Shown piece after piece: positions 35,390-43,662 of a stretch of DNA of 64,000 bases. The notes beneath the pieces were generated by a model that was not told the DNA's origin, ran no database searches, and was given only the letters and a program-made list of their open reading frames with translations. The position numbers and the translations under genes were made by a program. The stretch's first letter is position 1; every line of letters starts with the position of its first letter. The stretch comes from Butyrivibrio sp. INlla16 (GTDB taxonomy: Bacteria; Bacillota; Clostridia; Lachnospirales; Lachnospiraceae). The stretch spans positions 1-64,000 of the forward strand of contig NZ_FMYB01000015.1 of NCBI RefSeq assembly GCF_900104155.1, read 5' to 3'.

Positions 35390-36419
35390 TACAACTCCAA
35401 TCCAGCGGTGTTCCGCGTGTCAGCTTTTGTTTTGCCTTTTTCCCAAGAACCTCTTCATAATACTTGGGCTTCATGCCCTGAATGTTGTAGGATCTAATGC
35501 TTCGCACATTTTTATCCGTAAGCACCTCACCCTCTTCAACATCCTCTACTATGAAAAGTGATCTGCGGTTGGTGTACTCTCCCGCCTCAGCCTCTGTCGG
35601 TCCGTAGAAAATCTGTCCGAGTGCCAACTCCGCATCGTGAACGCCCTTTACCATGTCGGCGAATTCCTGAGGTTCCATGGAAAAAGCGGAATCCGCGGAA
35701 GGAATATTTCTATCAAGGCAGAAATGCTTCTCAATGACTACAGCCCCCAGCGCCGCTGCTGCTATTGCTGCGGTCCCGCCCATCGAATGGTCCGAGAGTC
35801 CTATCGGGACTCCGAATTTTACTCTCATATCAGGTATGGTTCTAAGATTAAGATCAGAAGACACCGTGGGGTATACGCTGCAGCACTTAAGCAGAATAAT
35901 GTTGTCATTACCCTCGGATCTGATGGCATCAACAGCCTCTCTTATCTCCTCCTCGGAGCCCATTCCGGTTGACATGATTATGGGCTTACCGGTTTTCGCA
36001 ATATATTTTATAAGCGGGATATCCACAAGTTCAAAGGATGCGATCTTGTAGAACTCTTCGCCAATGTTTTCAAGGTAATCTACCGAAGTCGTATCAAAGG
36101 GTGTGGAAAGAAAATCAACTCCGCACTCCTCGCACTTTTTCTTTACGGGTTCCATCCACTCCCAGGGAGTATAGGCCTCCTTATAGAGGTCGTGAAGATT
36201 GTAGCCATCCCATAATCCGCCGTGAATCTTGAAAGCCTCGGCATCGCAGTCTATGGTGATGGTATCCGCTGTATAGGTCTGTGTTTTCAGACAGTCTGCG
36301 CCGGCCTTTGCAGCCGCTTCAACGATCTGCAGGGCATTATCAAGAGAGCCGCCGTGGTTGGCGCTCATCTCGGCAATTATATAGGCGCGGCCATTTTTAA
36401 GACATTCTTGTAATTTCAT
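35382..36419 (-). CDS. pseI: Pseudaminic acid synthase
   Basis: 345 residues, NeuB family. The TIM-barrel synthase domain (about 1-260) begins YIIAEMSANHGGSLDNAL and contains KTQTYTADTIT, STPFDTTSVDYLE, IMSTGMGS and SDHSMGG...IEKHF. A C-terminal SAF antifreeze-like domain (about 285-345) is present, with TNRRSLFIVEDVEEG. The AEMSANHGGSL form and the PseB/C/F/G neighbours point to the pseudaminic branch over sialic or legionaminic acid. It condenses the PseG product with phosphoenolpyruvate. GAGGACT precedes ATG 36419, next to the end of the repeat at 36434. Confidence 0.93.
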   Translation of the reverse strand: MKLQECLKNGRAYIIAEMSANHGGSLDNALQIVEAAAKAGADCLKTQTYTADTITIDCDAEAFKIHGGLWDGYNLHDLYKEAYTPWEWMEPVKKKCEECGVDFLSTPFDTTSVDYLENIGEEFYKIASFELVDIPLIKYIAKTGKPIIMSTGMGSEEEIREAVDAIRSEGNDNIILLKCCSVYPTVSSDLNLRTIPDMRVKFGVPIGLSDHSMGGTAAIAAAALGAVVIEKHFCLDRNIPSADSAFSMEPQEFADMVKGVHDAELALGQIFYGPTEAEAGEYTNRRSLFIVEDVEEGEVLTDKNVRSIRSYNIQGMKPKYYEEVLGKKAKQKLTRGTPLDWSCIE

Positions 36420-36433
36420 TTGAGTCCTCTTTT

Positions 36434-36509
36434 CCCCTCATCCGTCAGCTTCGCTGACACCTCCCCCCAAGGGGAAGGCTTATATTTTTTCTTCTCCCAA
36501 GGGGAAGGC
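36434..36509 (-). repeat. Dispersed palindromic repeat, copy 2
   Basis: Plus-strand order: CCCCTCATCC, hairpin GTCAGCTTCGCTGAC, then CCCCCCAAGGGGAAGGC, and after 15 bases a second partial hairpin TCCCAAGGGGAAGGC (36495-36509). It fills the gap between pseF (stop at 36513) and pseI (start at 36419). The pseF stop codon lies in the GCATATTATT stretch that also follows the hairpin in copy 3. Same orientation relative to transcription as copies 1 and 3. Confidence 0.88.
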
Positions 36510-36512
36510 ATA

Positions 36513-37217
36513 TTATTTCAGTATCCCCTGCTCTGTAAGGAAACGGTACTTCAGCTCCGCCAGTAACCAGTCGCTCTCGTTATCGATGTCCTGTGATTCC
36601 ACCGGATCTATGATGTAGGGTATGGATTTCTCCATGGTTGTATCCTTCTGAATTCTGAAGGCATCGTTTCTGAAAATATAGAACTGTCCGCATTCGTGGT
36701 ACTGTTTCTGAAGGTCCTGGCTTCTGGTGGTCGCATACTCCGGATGAAGCATCTTCACAAGTCCCTTATCATCTATGAAAAGACCTCTCTGAGGAGGATA
36801 GGAAAATTCCTGCATTGGAACAATTGACTCCGCTCCCGACTTTACAAGCTCGTCCATTGCTTCCTTCAGCTTCCTTGCAGTTACAAAGGGAGCTGTGGGA
36901 TAGATGCAGCAGCCATATTCAAAGCTCTGATCTCTCTTCTCATATTCATCAAGGACTTCTAGAAGAACATCTGCGGTTGTTGCAGTATCATTTGAAGTCT
37001 CAGCGGATCTAAAGAACGGGACCTTCGCCCCGGCTTTTTTTGCAATCTCCGCAATCTCCTCATCATCGGTGGATACCATGACTTCGTCGAAGATTCCGGA
37101 CGCAAGAGCTGCCTCTATGGAATAATTTATTATCGGTTTGCCGCAAAATTCTTTTATGTTTTTACGTGGTATGCGTTTGCTGCCACCACGAGCAGTTATT
37201 ATTGCAATTGCGCTCAT
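36513..37217 (-). CDS. pseF: Pseudaminic acid cytidylyltransferase
   Basis: 234 residues, CMP-nonulosonate synthetase family. IITARGGSKRIPRKNIK (CTP-binding loop) opens the protein, followed by VMVSTDDEEIAEIA, YPTAPFVTA and the metal-binding DPVESQDIDNESDW. It activates pseudaminic acid to CMP-Pse for transfer. The first four bases overlap the stop of pseC (ATGA), so the two are coupled. The length and the SQDIDN motif fit PseF. Confidence 0.92.
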   Translation of the reverse strand: MSAIAIITARGGSKRIPRKNIKEFCGKPIINYSIEAALASGIFDEVMVSTDDEEIAEIAKKAGAKVPFFRSAETSNDTATTADVLLEVLDEYEKRDQSFEYGCCIYPTAPFVTARKLKEAMDELVKSGAESIVPMQEFSYPPQRGLFIDDKGLVKMLHPEYATTRSQDLQKQYHECGQFYIFRNDAFRIQKDTTMEKSIPYIIDPVESQDIDNESDWLLAELKYRFLTEQGILK

Positions 37218-38422
37218 TTTTTGTAATACTCCACAATCTTAGTCACCGCTGCTATAACATCCTGCGCATCCTCATCGGTCATGGCTGCATAAAGCGGTAT
37301 CGTAATCATCTCATCATAGAGCTTCTCTGCATTCGGGCAAAGACCCTTTTTATATCCCATCTTCTCATAATAAGGGAAATAGTAGGTCGGGATGTAATGT
37401 ACGTTGCAGATGATATTTTCAGCTCCTAGAGCATCGAAGAACTCTTTCCTTCCGATTTTCAGCTTCCCGGGAACTATCCTTAAGATGTATAAATGTCTGC
37501 AGGAATCGGAGTTCTTATCCTCCTTCTGCACGAACAGCTCCGGTATTTTGGAAAAAGCTTCATCATATTTCTTCCTGATAGACTTCCTTCTCTCCACAAA
37601 TTCTGGAAGTCTGTCGAGCTGACTGCATATAAGAGCTGCCTGAATATCGGTAAGTCTGTAATTCGGTGCAAGCAGGAGCTGCTCATAATACCACGGTCCG
37701 TCGCTCTCATGCTCCATAAGGGATTCATCCCTCGTGATTCCATGAGTACGAAGAAGGATCAGCTTTTTATATAACTCCTCATCAGTTGTGACTATTGCGC
37801 CACCCTCACCGCCTGTTATGGTCTTCACAGCATGAAAACTGAAGGTTGTCATATCAGCCAGTGTTCCCACATGAACTCCGTTATATTTTGTACCGATTGA
37901 ATGCGCAGCATCCTCGATCATTACAAGACCATGCTTGTCGCAGATATCTCTTATCGCCTGAAGATCAGCTGTCTGACCGGTATAATCCACAGGAATAACT
38001 GCCTTGGTCTTATCGGTGATCTTCCTTTCAACATCTGCGGGATCTATCTGATAGGTCTCCGGATCGATATCAGCAAAAACCGGTCTGCCACCGCAGTAAA
38101 ACGCACAGTTGGCACTGGCCGCAAAGGTAATGGGAGTTGTTATAACCTCATCACCCTCACCGACTCCGGCAGCGAGACATGCGATATGAAGTGCTGCAGT
38201 ATCATTGCTTATAGCGACCGCGTACTTTGCTCCTGTTATCTCGCAAAGCTTCCTCTCCATCTCAGTGATGGCAGGACCTGTTGTGAGATAGTCACTTTTT
38301 AATACCTCAACAACCGCTGCGATATCCTTATCATTTATATCCTGATGCGAATAGTATAATTTTTTGTCCCTAACGGGCGAACCCCCGCAAATTGCAGGGA
38401 TTCCGTTTTTATCATTATTCAT
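37214..38422 (-). CDS. pseC: UDP-4-amino-4,6-dideoxy-N-acetyl-beta-L-altrosamine transaminase
   Basis: About 402 residues, DegT family. Opening YYSHQDINDKDIAAVVEVL and LTTGPAITEMERKL are typical of PseC; ISNDTAALHIA, MIEDAAHSIGTKY and SFHAVKTITGGEGGA (PLP Lys near residue 199) follow. It aminates the PseB product at C4. Start at 38422, where GGAG lies six bases upstream. A longer frame up to 38491 would run into pseB and is not used. It is followed by pseF with a four-base overlap. Confidence 0.93.
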   Translation of the reverse strand: MNNDKNGIPAICGGSPVRDKKLYYSHQDINDKDIAAVVEVLKSDYLTTGPAITEMERKLCEITGAKYAVAISNDTAALHIACLAAGVGEGDEVITTPITFAASANCAFYCGGRPVFADIDPETYQIDPADVERKITDKTKAVIPVDYTGQTADLQAIRDICDKHGLVMIEDAAHSIGTKYNGVHVGTLADMTTFSFHAVKTITGGEGGAIVTTDEELYKKLILLRTHGITRDESLMEHESDGPWYYEQLLLAPNYRLTDIQAALICSQLDRLPEFVERRKSIRKKYDEAFSKIPELFVQKEDKNSDSCRHLYILRIVPGKLKIGRKEFFDALGAENIICNVHYIPTYYFPYYEKMGYKKGLCPNAEKLYDEMITIPLYAAMTDEDAQDVIAAVTKIVEYYKK

Positions 38423-38436
38423 TTTATGCTCCGATT

Positions 38437-39438
38437 TTAGTGGTCTACTGCCTCGTGAAGTCTTGCCTTGATATCTTCGACACTCATCCACTCTGTGTTA
38501 TTGCCTGAGCTGTAGGAGAATCCTTCCGGAACCTTCTTGCCTGCAGGATCAGGGGTCTGTCTGTCATTGAAAGTAACCTGAGGATATACGATAAAGTGCT
38601 TATCAAACTCGTAGGTAAAAGGCGCATCCTCCACTGTTACCATGATCTCATCAAGCTTCTCACCCGGACGGATTCCGATCTCTTTTGTTGCGATTCCGGG
38701 GCACATAGCCTCTGCCAGATCCGTAACCTTGAAGGAAGGAATCTTGCTGATGAAGGTCTCTCCACCCTTTGCCTCGTTAAGAGCCTTAAGTACGAGCTCA
38801 ACGCCCTCGGGAAGGCTTATCCAGAATCTTGTCATTCTGTAATCGGTTATAGGAAGCTCTTTTTCACCCTTCTCAATAAGGTTCTTGAAAAGCGGAATGA
38901 TTGAACCGCGACTTCCCGCAACATTACCATATCTTACAATCGAGAAATTTATGTCCTTATTTCCGGCATAAGCATTAGCTGCGATAAACAGTTTATCTGA
39001 AACCATCTTGGTTGCACCATAGAGATTCACAGGGTTAACAGCTTTATCTGTACTGAGCGCAACTACACGTTTAACGCCTGTATTAAGAGCTGCATTAATT
39101 ACGTTCTGCGCACCGTTAACATTGGTCTTTATAGCCTCGTCCGGATTATACTCGCAGGCAGGCACCTGCTTAAGAGCAGCGGCATGGATTACATAATCAA
39201 CGCCCTCCATAGCGCGCTCCATACGGGCACCATCCCTTACATCACCGATGAAAAATCTCATCTGATCAGCGTGCTCTTTATACACCTTCTCATTGGCCAT
39301 GGTATATTGCTTATATTCATCACGTGAATACACGATGATCTTCTTGGGATTGTAGTGCTCAAGAAGATACTCTGTGAAACAATGACCGAACGAACCGGTT
39401 CCTCCTGTTACAAGTATGGTTTTATCATCTAATTTCAT
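38437..39438 (-). CDS. pseB: UDP-N-acetylglucosamine 4,6-dehydratase (inverting), first enzyme of pseudaminic acid synthesis
   Basis: 333 residues, SDR family, soluble (no membrane domain, unlike PglF at 7290). ILVTGGTGSFGHCF binds NADP, IVYSRDEYKQYTM is the PseB-specific segment, STDKAVNPVNLYGATK holds the catalytic Tyr and Lys, and TRFWISLPEGVELVL and GIRPGEKLDE follow. It removes water from UDP-GlcNAc and inverts C5. GAGG precedes ATG 39438, and a promoter candidate lies directly upstream. It is the first gene of the pse run. Confidence 0.94.
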   Translation of the reverse strand: MKLDDKTILVTGGTGSFGHCFTEYLLEHYNPKKIIVYSRDEYKQYTMANEKVYKEHADQMRFFIGDVRDGARMERAMEGVDYVIHAAALKQVPACEYNPDEAIKTNVNGAQNVINAALNTGVKRVVALSTDKAVNPVNLYGATKMVSDKLFIAANAYAGNKDINFSIVRYGNVAGSRGSIIPLFKNLIEKGEKELPITDYRMTRFWISLPEGVELVLKALNEAKGGETFISKIPSFKVTDLAEAMCPGIATKEIGIRPGEKLDEIMVTVEDAPFTYEFDKHFIVYPQVTFNDRQTPDPAGKKVPEGFSYSSGNNTEWMSVEDIKARLHEAVDH

Positions 39439-39471
39439 TTTCTACCTCTTTTCAAAGCATAATTCTAATAG

Positions 39472-39500
39472 ATTATACTATAATCAAGGAATTCCTACAA
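39472..39500 (-). promoter_or_regulatory. Promoter candidate for the pse operon
   Basis: On the minus strand TTGTAG (39500-39495) and a perfect TATAAT (39477-39472) are 17 bases apart, in a 63-base AT-rich gap. Transcription would start near 39465, giving a leader of about 27 bases to pseB. The -35 matches only 3 of 6, so activity is moderate or helped by other factors. Confidence 0.5.
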
Positions 39501-39501
39501 A

Positions 39502-41202
39502 TTATTGCATCTCATAAACGGTCCACATATCCTTCTGCGATATCTTCCCGCACCAGGAAAATGTCGGATTATTTTTCATAAGTACATTAAGAATCTCGTC
39601 CCTGTTGTCATGATCTGCGGCATAAACAGCAAGGATATCGGCACCGGCAATTTCACTATCTGTTATAGCCTCCGTATTATCCGTGTCAACATAGTATAGC
39701 TTGTCATACACCAGCAGCTCATCCGTAAGTCTCCAGATATTATCCGGAGTTGCACTGTTATAAATAACCACAGCCTTTGCATCCTGGACCTTCATATCTT
39801 CGGAGAATTTGATTCTATCCCTGTCCTCCGGATATAGGAAAAGAACATTCCGGTCTATGAAGAGTCCTTTTGCTGTAATAATTGCAAATATTAAAAAGGT
39901 ACCCAAAACCGGTATCGCTATTTCTTTTATTTTTCTTGCTCCCACTATGACTCTCAGTCCGATTCTTGTGAAATAAACCGCAAGTAAAAGTATTATCGGA
40001 TAAATCGGCATCTCATAACGGTTTGAAGTATCGCCAAGAAGAAGCGCGGTTTTGGCAACCACAAAAAAATAACCCGCCGAGGCCGCAAAAAGGCTTCGGA
40101 TATTTGCGATATGCAGCTTATCCTTCTCTCTTTTTATTCTAAGGAAAAAGAACAGTCCTATCAGAGCAATTACTATCATTACGATAATAAGCCATACCAT
40201 ACCTGACATAAGGTAATCATTTGCAAGGCCAATAAAAAATCCGAATCGCTCTATGATATTGGAGCCATCTGCAAAGGCAGCCTGGGCCTCCTGTCCCCTA
40301 TACCCCCTGAAGATATGTGAAAGTGACGCCGGATATACAAGAACGGCGCAGCCAAGAGCAAACGCGCAGCCGATACCATATACCAGAATGTATATTAACC
40401 GCTTTGCCATAGATGCAGCCTGCCGGATAAACTCACTGTTCTTTGGCATGAGGAACAGGAACCATATTCCGAACGCAAGCCCCATCATTACCATGAAAAT
40501 CAGGAAATAGTACTGTGTTAGAAATCCCAAAAAGCTTATGACTGCAATGGCTAAAATACTTTTTACGAATCCAATCTTAAAATCTTTATCAAAAGGCTTT
40601 GCAAGCGTGTAGCCTTCCATCTCATTTCCCGTATAATACTTCTTGATAAGGTTCATCAGTCTCATGTGACACAGCGCCGAAGCGAGCACGAAAACCGTGA
40701 GCCACATATACATCCTTATAAACATCACACAGGATATCGTCATGGGATTAAAACCGTAAGCAAACATCAGGATAAGCCTTAATCCCTTGCTCATGCCCAC
40801 ACTTTTCGCAAGACTGTTTAACAGAAAGAAACTTATTATGAACGCAATTATATTGACGATAAGCCCCTGCCACTTTGAAAAGACCTCCGGTGTCAGTGAA
40901 CAAACCGTATGAAGCATATCATAAAAAAGCGGAGGATGGACATCCCAGGACTGCACAAGATGAACGAGTCCGTAATTAAATCCCTCGCCCTTTTTCACTA
41001 CAAACTCATCCCGAAGAGTATCTGTATCCACCCATTCCCTGTCAGGATAGTAGAACCCCAAGCTTCTGTTTGTAGAAAAATATGAATAATACTCATCCTG
41101 ATGAAATCCCTCTTTTTGTACGCCAAAAAAGCAGATAGTAACTATCTGCAAAACCAGGATAACCAGTAAAAGTAAGTTGTATTTTTTTGCGATTATTTTC
41201 AT
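39502..41202 (-). CDS. GT-C glycosyltransferase-like membrane protein (family 39 type)
   Basis: 566 residues, about ten to eleven hydrophobic segments. Right after helix 1 lies FHQDEYYSYF (Asp36-Glu37), then DVHPPLFYDMLH and MFIRMYMWLTVF, a good match to the layout of PMT/ArnT-like GT39 enzymes, where the first-loop acidic residues are catalytic. A C-terminal soluble tail of about 110 residues follows. Start at 41202: the ATG shares one base with the stop of the preceding GT2 gene (TGATG) and has GAGG six bases upstream. It should use a polyprenyl-phosphate sugar outside the membrane. The target is unknown. Confidence 0.8.
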   Translation of the reverse strand: MKIIAKKYNLLLLVILVLQIVTICFFGVQKEGFHQDEYYSYFSTNRSLGFYYPDREWVDTDTLRDEFVVKKGEGFNYGLVHLVQSWDVHPPLFYDMLHTVCSLTPEVFSKWQGLIVNIIAFIISFFLLNSLAKSVGMSKGLRLILMFAYGFNPMTISCVMFIRMYMWLTVFVLASALCHMRLMNLIKKYYTGNEMEGYTLAKPFDKDFKIGFVKSILAIAVISFLGFLTQYYFLIFMVMMGLAFGIWFLFLMPKNSEFIRQAASMAKRLIYILVYGIGCAFALGCAVLVYPASLSHIFRGYRGQEAQAAFADGSNIIERFGFFIGLANDYLMSGMVWLIIVMIVIALIGLFFFLRIKREKDKLHIANIRSLFAASAGYFFVVAKTALLLGDTSNRYEMPIYPIILLLAVYFTRIGLRVIVGARKIKEIAIPVLGTFLIFAIITAKGLFIDRNVLFLYPEDRDRIKFSEDMKVQDAKAVVIYNSATPDNIWRLTDELLVYDKLYYVDTDNTEAITDSEIAGADILAVYAADHDNRDEILNVLMKNNPTFSWCGKISQKDMWTVYEMQ

Positions 41203-42290
41203 CAAAGTCCTCGAATTTTAGCGTGCACAACCCTGATTGTTTTTGGTGCTATTACAAAAAGAGTAAGATATGTCTTATCCCTTTTAGTCATATACTCATT
41301 ATTATAGATGTTACTTATATGCTTTCTCAAAAAGCCCACCACGTTCTTTTTATAGAAACGGTTATGGCGATTCATCTTACTGATCGGTATGTGCAGCAGA
41401 TAATCAAGCCTCTGAATGAGGCAGAATCGCATAGCTTCTTCCTTAAGTTCAGGGAAGCTTTTTTTCACAAGACTTCTTGCAACATCCGCATTTCTTACTA
41501 TATCCGTAAATACCGGCGGGAAGTAATCCTTCTGATCAGCTTTCTTTCTTGAGTTACTTCCGCTTCTGTAAAAAACATGATAATACTGCTGCGGAAGAAT
41601 GACGAGCTTCTTCACTCTTTTCAGCATGTGTATCATGAGATAAAAGTCCTCGTTAAGCTCACCCTCCGGGAAGCCTTTGCACTCTCCCTGAAAAAGCTTC
41701 CTGCTTGTCAGCTTGGTACAAAATGAGGCGTCACCTGTGTGCATAAGAAGTGTCCTCATATGCTCAGCACCGGTCACAGTGTTTTCCGTAACAGGCGGGA
41801 TGCAGACATCCGGAAGTCTTGTACCATCCTCTGCAATCTCATCCCTTGAAATCTGAGCCATCAGAACAGGTTCCTTTTCAGTGCTGTTTTTGATTATGGC
41901 TTTCATCAAGGTCTCATACATATGCGGGTCCACATAGTCATCCGCATCGACGAAACCTATATAATCGCCGGTCGCCGCACTGAGCCCCAAATTTCTCGCC
42001 TTACTGCTGCCGCCGTTATCCTGGTGGAGCAGGAGGATGCGTGGTTTTTCTCCGGCTGCTGCGTTACTGCTATCCTGCGTGGAACTATCTTTTCCGTCAG
42101 CATTAAAGCCATGTGAGTCAATGTAATTCTGGACACGAGCGTAGGTATCATCGGTAGAGCCGTCATCCACAACTATGATCTCCAGTAGTTCATCCGGGTA
42201 AGTCTGGGCACAGACTGACTCTATGCAGCGGATTATAAGGTCTTCTATGTTATATGCGGGTATGATTATGGTGATTTTCTTTGTAAACAA
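41202..42290 (-). CDS. Glycosyltransferase family 2
   Basis: 362 residues. A GT-A domain with ITIIIPAYNIEDLIIRCIES, IIVVDDGSTDDT, GSSKARNLGLSAATGDYIGFVDADDYV (metal-binding DADD) and a helical, basic C-terminal half. It starts at TTG 42290 with AGGAG eight bases upstream; no other start precedes the conserved region. About 20 residues after VVDD is a Ser/Asp/Ala-rich insert (about 62-77) not usual in the family. Sugar and acceptor cannot be told. Confidence 0.88.
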   Translation of the reverse strand: MFTKKITIIIPAYNIEDLIIRCIESVCAQTYPDELLEIIVVDDGSTDDTYARVQNYIDSHGFNADGKDSSTQDSSNAAAGEKPRILLLHQDNGGSSKARNLGLSAATGDYIGFVDADDYVDPHMYETLMKAIIKNSTEKEPVLMAQISRDEIAEDGTRLPDVCIPPVTENTVTGAEHMRTLLMHTGDASFCTKLTSRKLFQGECKGFPEGELNEDFYLMIHMLKRVKKLVILPQQYYHVFYRSGSNSRKKADQKDYFPPVFTDIVRNADVARSLVKKSFPELKEEAMRFCLIQRLDYLLHIPISKMNRHNRFYKKNVVGFLRKHISNIYNNEYMTKRDKTYLTLFVIAPKTIRVVHAKIRGL

Positions 42291-42309
42291 ATTATATTCT
42301 CCTGTCCCC

Positions 42310-43536
42310 TCATTCCAGGTGATTGTCTTCCTTGAGGGTTCGGATGAAGCCCGGCGCTTTAAGCACCTTCGCGATGCTCATGGGGCCATCCTTAGGCGTA
42401 TTGTAATTCGTGCCGCCGGTAATGCTCTTACAAAATGAAAGGAGTCTTTCTGCCGCGCATTTTGCGTTCCAGGTAGTCACGATCGTTTTGTAGGCATTTC
42501 TCTGAAGGGCACGTTTTTCTTCGGTTGATAGATTTATGAAATCTGTGAGTTTTTTCCTAAGCTCATTCTCATCGCAGTTATCAAAGGTAAGTCCGTTTAC
42601 GCTGTCCTCTATGAGGTAGGGCACAGCTCCGGCTTCAGACGATGCAATAACCGCGCAGGCGCTGTTCATCGCTTCATTTACCACTGCTCCCCAGCCCTCG
42701 AGATAATTACTGCCAAAGATGAATACATGGCTTTTTTCCATGATATCACGCACTTTGTCGGGATTCACAGCTCCATGCAAGGTGATATTTGCCAAAAGCT
42801 CTTTTTGCCGTATTTCTTTCGAAAGGGCTATGGCAAGCGGTCCGTCTCCGACCACATCTATATGGAAATCCATTCCCTTTTCTCGCAGTATTTCTGCAGC
42901 TGTTATCGCAAATTCAGGATGCTTTAACTTGATAAGTCTTGATGCAAGGCAGATCCTAAGCTGATCGCCATCCTTATAAAGCATCCCGTCAAGCTCTTCA
43001 TCCGTATATTGCCTGAGCGGAGGATAATATCCCCATTTATACATCTTCCCGGGATAAGCACCTATAAGGCTAAAGTCTCCCGAGACATACGCTCCTGCGC
43101 AGAGCATATATACCGGCGAATTCTTGTATTTTATATGCTCCTCGTATTTTGCTTTTAAGCCTCTCGGGGAAATTGCCTTCCATCTTCCCTCGCGGTAGAT
43201 TCTTTCACTGACGCGAATCACTGGTTTTCCGGAGTCGAGCCTTTCTTTTATAAGTCTCTCCGTAAGGCTCGCCTTGTTTTGACCGGTCCAACCGAGCATA
43301 AGTACATCGCAGTTTTTTATAAGCGCTGCGCATGCGGCCTCATCCTCGTATATTCTGTGAACATAAGGGATGCTGTCCGTATCAGAATTCCATCCCAGGT
43401 TTCGCCGTCCCTCCTCCATGGGCTGTGTCTCTATGAAAGAGAAACCATCGCCTATGCGGGAGTACATCTCATCACAAAGGGGAATCTGGTGGTGGTTTAT
43501 GAAGTTTGAGATAAAGGTGATATTTAATCCTATCAA
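42310..43536 (-). CDS. Glycosyltransferase family 4 (GT-B)
   Basis: 408 residues. ITFISNFINHHQIPLCD opens the acceptor domain. The donor domain has VVGDGPLAIAL, ANITLHGAV and the GT4 signature SNYLEGWGAVVNEAMNSACAVIASSEAGAVPYLI with the EX7E-type acidic pair. It begins at TTG 43536; the only nearby ribosome-site-like sequence, GAGGGG 11 bases upstream, is the end of the repeat at 43548. A retaining glycosyltransferase of the glycan assembly line; sugar unknown. Confidence 0.88.
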   Translation of the reverse strand: MIGLNITFISNFINHHQIPLCDEMYSRIGDGFSFIETQPMEEGRRNLGWNSDTDSIPYVHRIYEDEAACAALIKNCDVLMLGWTGQNKASLTERLIKERLDSGKPVIRVSERIYREGRWKAISPRGLKAKYEEHIKYKNSPVYMLCAGAYVSGDFSLIGAYPGKMYKWGYYPPLRQYTDEELDGMLYKDGDQLRICLASRLIKLKHPEFAITAAEILREKGMDFHIDVVGDGPLAIALSKEIRQKELLANITLHGAVNPDKVRDIMEKSHVFIFGSNYLEGWGAVVNEAMNSACAVIASSEAGAVPYLIEDSVNGLTFDNCDENELRKKLTDFINLSTEEKRALQRNAYKTIVTTWNAKCAAERLLSFCKSITGGTNYNTPKDGPMSIAKVLKAPGFIRTLKEDNHLE

Positions 43537-43547
43537 TTTATGTTATA

Positions 43548-43662
43548 CCCCTCATCCGGCACTTCGTGCCACCTTCCCCCCAGTGGGGAAAGGCATATTA
43601 TTCTTCATCTATCCCCCAGGGGGAAGGCATATTATTCTTCATCTATCCCCCAAGGGGAAGGC
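43548..43662 (-). repeat. Dispersed palindromic repeat, copy 3, with tandemly repeated hairpin
   Basis: Plus-strand order: CCCCTCATCC, hairpin GGCACTTCGTGCC (43558-43570), then three CCCC..GGGGAA hairpins (43574-43594, 43612-43628, 43646-43662). The last two belong to a 34-base unit repeated in tandem (43592-43625 and 43626-43659, one base different in the hairpin). The third hairpin lies inside the 3' end of the upstream glycosyltransferase gene; the other end reaches to 11 bases before the next start. Confidence 0.88.

Noticed and set aside
35382..39438. Sialic or legionaminic acid pathway instead of pseudaminic acid
   Set aside because: The soluble PseB form, the PseC segments, PseG with GHIMRC and the PseI form AEMSANHGG all favour the pseudaminic branch; no NeuC-type epimerase is present.
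43592..43662. Tandem hairpin units as a short CRISPR array
   Set aside because: The units are directly adjacent with no unique spacers, and related single units lie at 7180 and 36434.
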